64,000 bases of DNA from UBA2897 sp036733925 (GTDB lineage: Bacteria > Bacillota > Negativicutes > Selenomonadales > Selenomonadaceae), in NCBI GenBank assembly GCA_036733925.1, contig DAIMZO010000005.1, positions 34,167 through 98,166 on the forward strand, given 5' to 3'. The position numbers and the translations under genes are program-made. The notes beneath the pieces are model-generated. The model was not told the DNA's origin. It was given only the letters and a program-made list of their open reading frames with translations, and did not search any database. Shown here in pieces: positions 60,358-64,000 of this stretch (within the stretch, counting starts at the first letter, position 1; each line of letters opens with the position of its first letter).

Positions 60358-61002
60358 TCACATCGCTGCCCTGAGCTGCGTGGCAAGGTTGACCGCCGCG
60401 TCCGAGAGCGCCTGCCGGATGGCATCGTCCGCGCCGCTGTCCGCGCGCGTCAGGATGGCGTGATAGCGGAGCTCCGCCTTGCGCCGCGAGTCCGCCTTGC
60501 CTACGTAGACAATGGTATGCGTATGCGTATCGAGCACGCGGACGCTGAGCTCCGCGTAGACGGTCTTGTCTGCCCCAGAGAATACGAGCACGCCGCTCTG
60601 CGCCTTGACATTCGAGAGCGTCGTCAGGTATCCATAGCAGACGTAATCGGCCTCGCGGTCGAGCTGCGGAACGATCTGGCCGCTGCCGAGCGCATTCTGC
60701 AGGGCTGTTTCATCCATGCGTGCCCGCATGGCCGTCTGCCCGAAATCCTTCAGGATGAAACGGCTGTCGCCAGCGAGCTCGGTCTGCAGGACGGACGATG
60801 CCTCACGCAGCATCCCGTCAACCGACACGTCGATATCCGTCATCGTGAGATCCGATTTCTGCACGCGGCTCTGGAAGCCTGCCACGGTCAGTACGGGACG
60901 GTCCGCGGCCTGAGCCGCCGGGCTCCCGGTGAGGAGCAGGAGCAGGCACGCGAGCGCTGCAGCCCCGAGCCTCAGGATCTGTCCAAAATTCTTCTGCCGC
61001 AT
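60358..61002 (-). CDS. Exported CsgG/LpoB-fold protein, unknown function
   Basis: A 214-residue protein with a signal peptide (hydrophobic core about residues 10-28, cleavage near AQA/AD). The layout follows CsgG: VLTVAGFQ strand, helix, SRFILKD strand, EADYVCYGYLTTL (117-129), then ELSVRVLDTHTHTIVYVGKA (151-170) and a C-terminal helix DAIRQALSDAAVNLATQL. No lipobox is seen. It lies 5 nt downstream of the next cluster gene, implying co-transcription. GAGGT precedes the ATG. Confidence 0.72.
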   Translation of the reverse strand: MRQKNFGQILRLGAAALACLLLLLTGSPAAQAADRPVLTVAGFQSRVQKSDLTMTDIDVSVDGMLREASSVLQTELAGDSRFILKDFGQTAMRARMDETALQNALGSGQIVPQLDREADYVCYGYLTTLSNVKAQSGVLVFSGADKTVYAELSVRVLDTHTHTIVYVGKADSRRKAELRYHAILTRADSGADDAIRQALSDAAVNLATQLRAAM

Positions 61003-61007
61003 CGTTC

Positions 61008-61850
61008 TTACCTCAACGCAGGAAATCCGTTCTTCTGCATATCGAGGACGATTTCCTTTGCCTGCTGCTCAAACACCTCGCTGAGCATCGTGTCGACGTT
61101 CATGCCCTTGCCCGTCTTGCCGAGCCCGAAATCGATCAGCTGCGCGCTCTTTTTGTCCTCGATATGTCCCTCGTAGACCTTGCCGTCCGTGCCGCGCACA
61201 AGGTAGTAGTCGAGCGTCGACGTCATCTTCTTGCCGCGGATCTCCCGCCCCGTGTGCGATGCGAAAATGCCATGCTTCAGGCGCACGTCCACGTCCTTGA
61301 TGTTGACGAAAAGCAGGAATCTCACCTGATGCTCCGCTGCGAGCCGCACAGCGAGATCCTGCTTGTCCGCGGACAGCCGATACGGAAGCTGCTTCTGCTT
61401 GTGCCAGGCGTCCACCTTCTCCTCGTCGGCGAAATAGGCCCGTCCCATGACACGGTCCGCGTAATGCGCGAGCTTTGCCGCGGTATTGCCGCGGTCGTAT
61501 TGATGGCCGTGCACGATGGCATCCATGTGCAGCTCGGAAAGGCTCGCAGCCTCGCCTGTTGCGCCATTCGCCTCGTGCCGCCCGCCCTCGTTCGTCATAT
61601 CGGCGTTCGCGGCGGTCTGGATCTGCGCGGCGCGGAGTGCCCCGGCGAGCTTGTCGGCAAAGGTATCGAAATACGGTTTCCGGAGCTCGTCATCGCCGTA
61701 GCTCTGCACCTCGCCGATGAATACATCGCACGCGCCGTCCCCCTGTTGGAAGAGTCCTGCGGCCTCTGCGCCGCGCGGCAGAGGCAACAGGCAGAGTCCG
61801 ATACCGAGCCCCGCTAGGATCAGCATCCATGCGTAATTCCGAAGGTTCAA
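61008..61850 (-). CDS. Exported protein with divergent CsgG-like module, unknown function
   Basis: A secreted protein of about 280 residues with a signal peptide ending near GAEA/AG. The central strands HQVRFLLFVNIKDVDVR (about 174-190) and LVRGTDGKVYEGHIED (about 217-232) are the counterparts of the ADYLVxG and DxxTGEV strands in the neighbouring proteins, but more diverged. A C-terminal amphipathic helix ends the protein. The start is uncertain: TTG 61850 has GAGGTG 6 nt upstream (overlapping the previous stop), while GTG 61859 lies inside that site. Confidence 0.68.
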   Translation of the reverse strand: MNLRNYAWMLILAGLGIGLCLLPLPRGAEAAGLFQQGDGACDVFIGEVQSYGDDELRKPYFDTFADKLAGALRAAQIQTAANADMTNEGGRHEANGATGEAASLSELHMDAIVHGHQYDRGNTAAKLAHYADRVMGRAYFADEEKVDAWHKQKQLPYRLSADKQDLAVRLAAEHQVRFLLFVNIKDVDVRLKHGIFASHTGREIRGKKMTSTLDYYLVRGTDGKVYEGHIEDKKSAQLIDFGLGKTGKGMNVDTMLSEVFEQQAKEIVLDMQKNGFPALR

Positions 61851-61860
61851 GTCCAGCACC

Positions 61861-62532
61861 TCACCGTTTCACGTTCTTCTGACGGCCCTCCATGCGTGCA
61901 ATCAGGCCGTCCACCGCGTCATCTGCCGCGTCCCCGAGCGCGTCGAGCACCTGCTGCTTGTCGACATCATCGGTACCGATGCGGATCAGGCCGAGCGGCG
62001 CCTTCGTCAGCGTGTTGCGCTGCCGCGAGCGGCCGATGGAGGCGAGCACGACCTCACCGGTCTCGGCATCGACGACGCGCAGCGCAATCTCGGCCGTGAC
62101 CTGCGCGCGCTTCGTGCCCGCACCGACGATGGTCGTCTGCGAGCACCGCGTCGTCACGCCGTTCACGCTGCCGAGCACGAGGTAGTCCGCGCCATCCATC
62201 TTGCCGGCCTGCGCCACATGCGTCGGGTCGACGAGGCCGGTATTCGTCAGATAGAATTCATCGAGGATGTGCTTGAGTCCCACCGGTGTCCGGTCGATGA
62301 CCTTGAACTTCCCGCTGTCCACGAACGCGTTATAGACATAGGTGTAGACCTCGCCCATCTCCTCGCGGTTCCATTCCTTCGAGAGGATCCCATTGTTCTC
62401 GAGCGGCACGATGCCGACCGTCGGATGCTCGAGGATGGATCTCCCCGCCGCCTCGCCCGCTGCCGGAAAACAGAGGCAGGCGAGGCCGAGCAGCAGGGCA
62501 AGCAGCGCCGCAAAAATTTTCTGGATGTGCAT
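61861..62532 (-). CDS. CsgG-family secreted protein
   Basis: The clearest CsgG homologue of the cluster. After a signal peptide (about residues 1-28) come VGIVPLENN, GKFKVIDRTPVGLKHILDEF (74-93), GADYLVLGSV (114-123) and IALRVVDAETGEVVLASIG (149-167), all in CsgG order, then a C-terminal helix DDAVDGLIARME. CsgG forms an outer-membrane lipoprotein pore in curli systems, but this protein has no lipobox Cys and no curli genes are nearby. A periplasmic or envelope-complex role is more likely. It starts 18 nt after the preceding cluster gene. Confidence 0.8.
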   Translation of the reverse strand: MHIQKIFAALLALLLGLACLCFPAAGEAAGRSILEHPTVGIVPLENNGILSKEWNREEMGEVYTYVYNAFVDSGKFKVIDRTPVGLKHILDEFYLTNTGLVDPTHVAQAGKMDGADYLVLGSVNGVTTRCSQTTIVGAGTKRAQVTAEIALRVVDAETGEVVLASIGRSRQRNTLTKAPLGLIRIGTDDVDKQQVLDALGDAADDAVDGLIARMEGRQKNVKR

Positions 62533-62550
62533 CTTTTTCCTCTTTCTGTC

Positions 62551-63675
62551 TTATCTGCGCGAAACGGAAAGCTTCACGGTGCTGCCAGTCATGCCCGCGA
62601 CGTACATGCCGAGCTTCGAGCTGCTCTTCAGGCGCTCGACGAGGCCGGACGGGCTCTCGGTCGTCTCGACGGACAGCACGGCCTTGCCGTTCCCCTGCTC
62701 GCGCAGGTAGACGTTCTGCACCGCCGGCAGCGCCCGCAGATCCTGCATGAGCTGCTGCACAGCCGCGCTGTCGGACGTGAAGACGTCCATCTCGACGGAC
62801 GTATCCGTCTGCGCGCTGATATGGCGGAACTTCTCCTCGAGCTGCTGCGCCGCGTTCGCGGATGCCTTCTGCACGGCTTTCTCCATGGCCATCTGCTCCG
62901 AGTTCTCGACGCCCTTCGCGTCCTCCGTAAAGGTTCCGAGGATCTCTCCGGTATCGAAGCGCACGACGCGGACGTTCAGCACCGCATCGCCCGTCTTGAG
63001 CTGCGTCGGCGTGTAGCCGCCGTTCCCGTCGGGCAGGGAGATGGCCTTCGCGCTCGTGCGTGACCGGCCGAGCACGACGTAGTCCGCACCGAGCGAGCTG
63101 CCGAGCACACCGACGCGTGCCGTACCGTTATAGACCTGATTCAGGAGCTGCGCGTTCTGCAGCCCCGAGACGATGCCCGCGTCCACGACATGCGTGAAGC
63201 CGAGATCGAGGAGGCGCTGGTTCATGGCCCCCTCTGCCGTCCGGTCATGTCCCTTGACGTTGCCATTTGCGTCCTGCTTCAGAACGATGACCGCGATGCG
63301 CGGGTTATTGAGCTTCAGGAGCATCTGCAAGTTGTTCATGAGCTCCGCGCGCGGGCGCGTGTCCACGTCGATGCTCGCGCGCACGGTGACCATGCCATTT
63401 GCCTGGCTCTTCTCGAGCACCTGCACATCTTTCACGAAGCCCTGCGACTTCGTATAGATCTGATCGAGGTCGACCGCGCCGCCGCTGACGATCGTCTTCG
63501 CGTCGACGAGCGTGCCGACGACCTGCTCAACCGCGTTGCGCGAGGCATCCCGGATCGCGGCCTGCTCGTCCGTGCCCTGCCCGGTCGCCGTGACGACCTG
63601 CGCCGACGCCATAGGCGTCCAAAGCGCCGCCGAAAGCAGCGCCAGCCCTACTATCCGATCGATTTTCCGTTTCAT
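62551..63675 (-). CDS. Exported FlgT/CsgG-like protein, unknown function
   Basis: A 374-residue protein with a signal peptide ending ASA/Q at residue 25. The next ~80 residues (VTATGQGTDEQAAIRDASRNAVEQ... SQGFVKDVQVLEK... VTVRASIDV) resemble the FlgT N-terminal domain of polar-flagellum T-ring proteins. A CsgG-like middle domain follows with RIAVIVL, GADYVVLG (196-203) and VVRFDTGEIL (237-246). A C-terminal ~75-residue alpha-beta domain begins at about 295. It is the first gene of the five-gene cluster; GGGGAG precedes ATG 63675. Confidence 0.75.
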   Translation of the reverse strand: MKRKIDRIVGLALLSAALWTPMASAQVVTATGQGTDEQAAIRDASRNAVEQVVGTLVDAKTIVSGGAVDLDQIYTKSQGFVKDVQVLEKSQANGMVTVRASIDVDTRPRAELMNNLQMLLKLNNPRIAVIVLKQDANGNVKGHDRTAEGAMNQRLLDLGFTHVVDAGIVSGLQNAQLLNQVYNGTARVGVLGSSLGADYVVLGRSRTSAKAISLPDGNGGYTPTQLKTGDAVLNVRVVRFDTGEILGTFTEDAKGVENSEQMAMEKAVQKASANAAQQLEEKFRHISAQTDTSVEMDVFTSDSAAVQQLMQDLRALPAVQNVYLREQGNGKAVLSVETTESPSGLVERLKSSSKLGMYVAGMTGSTVKLSVSRR

Positions 63676-63755
63676 ATTCTCCCCGCTTTCCTTGCTTTTG
63701 CTATCTATATTATCGTCGCATACTTCCATTTTCTTTAGAATGGCTTTCATAGACG

Positions 63756-63784
63756 AAAAAAGACACCCCGCAGGGCGGGGTGCC
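63756..63784 (-). terminator. Intrinsic terminator after the GGGtGRT gene
   Basis: GACACCCCGC (63762-63771) pairs with GCGGGGTGCC (63775-63784) over a 3-nt loop, followed by six T on the minus strand. Confidence 0.88.
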
Positions 63785-63806
63785 TGGATATCGGACGAGA
63801 GGCCGA

Positions 63807-64000
63807 TTATTTGCTCATAGCTTCCTGCACAGCAACGGCGACGGCGACGGTTGCACCGACCATCGGGTTGTTGCCCATGCCGATGAGGCCCATCATGTCG
63901 ACGTGAGCCGGAACGGACGAGGAACCAGCGAACTGCGCATCGCAGTGCATGCGGCCCATCGTATCCGTCATACCATAGGAAGCCGGGCCGGCTGCCATGT
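63807..64000 (-). CDS. GGGtGRT-family protein, C-terminal end (5' end beyond the window)
   Basis: Only the last 63 codons are inside the window. The sequence MAAGPASYGMTDTMGRMH and the later GSSSVPAHVDMMGLIGMGN match the conserved C-terminus of the GGGtGRT protein family, found mainly in anaerobes and of unknown function. The frame stays open to the window edge, and the last partial codon fits the Asn that precedes this Met in the family. A strong terminator follows the stop. Confidence 0.85.
   Translation of the reverse strand, partial: MAAGPASYGMTDTMGRMHCDAQFAGSSSVPAHVDMMGLIGMGNNPMVGATVAVAVAVQEAMSK

Noticed and set aside
61861..62532. Curli secretion operon
   Set aside because: One protein is CsgG-like, but no CsgA/B/E/F genes are present, the lipoprotein signal of CsgG is missing, and the neighbours are other CsgG-fold proteins.
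1..64000. CRISPR arrays, prophage, intact insertion sequences, tRNA or rRNA genes
   Set aside because: No regularly spaced repeats, integrase, transposase, cloverleaf or rRNA segments were seen in any gap between genes.

Overview
The window is a GC-rich chromosomal segment with AT-rich intergenic gaps from a Gram-negative-type Firmicute (class Negativicutes, most likely Selenomonadaceae such as Selenomonas or Mitsuokella; this assignment is inference). The gene orders rplU-prp-rpmA-obg and secG-esterase-rnr-smpB are typical of Firmicutes. ExbB/ExbD/TonB, secreted CsgG-like proteins and TatA/TatC point to a diderm envelope. CheV and CheB imply chemotaxis. Nearly all genes lie on the minus strand. 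No rRNA, tRNA, CRISPR array, prophage or intact insertion sequence was found.

Layout. 1-1 kb: cheV. 1.2-10.2 kb: one long minus-strand block rplU-prp-rpmA // obg-yhbY-proB-proA-(64-aa membrane protein)-nadD-yqeK-LCP-rsfS-cvfB, headed by a consensus promoter and a structured leader matching the L21 leader class. 10.6-15 kb: a pectin-oligomer module (GH28, GPH-family symporter, GH105) whose enzymes lack signal peptides. 15.1-19.8 kb: gpsA (broken only by a 22-N assembly gap), tcdA, an FtsZ outside any division cluster with a short leader ORF, and a GntP-family permease. 20-21.3 kb: a plus-strand orphan GltD-like flavoprotein. 21.4-30 kb: dnaQ-like exonuclease, nfnB-nfnA, metF, fhs, folD, and a UbiA/UbiD pair probably for menaquinone. 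30-31.2 kb: tatC and tatA.

31.4-43.4 kb is a complete glycogen locus: glgC, glgD, glgP, glgB, glgA and a GH13-GH77 fusion (amylase/debranching plus 4-alpha-glucanotransferase). 43.6-46.9 kb: a small membrane protein, a Tat-signal amidase, a DeoR-type regulator and nhaA. 46.9-52.4 kb: a YbjN-like protein, receiver-less CheB, smpB, rnr, esterase and secG. 52.6-56.8 kb: an orphan TadG-like protein, a TIM-barrel isomerase and pyruvate kinase. 57-58.9 kb: exbB-exbD-tonB. 59-63.7 kb: five consecutive exported proteins that all carry CsgG/FlgT-like modules. The window ends inside a GGGtGRT-family gene.

The most interesting unit is the five-gene CsgG-fold cluster next to TonB/ExbBD. It has no curli subunit genes, and its first protein has a FlgT-like N-terminus. 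Other points of note are the ftsZ leader ORF and hairpin, the amylase-amylomaltase fusion, the glycine-rich TonB spacer, and a 9-bp overlap across the N gap that restores the gpsA frame when merged.
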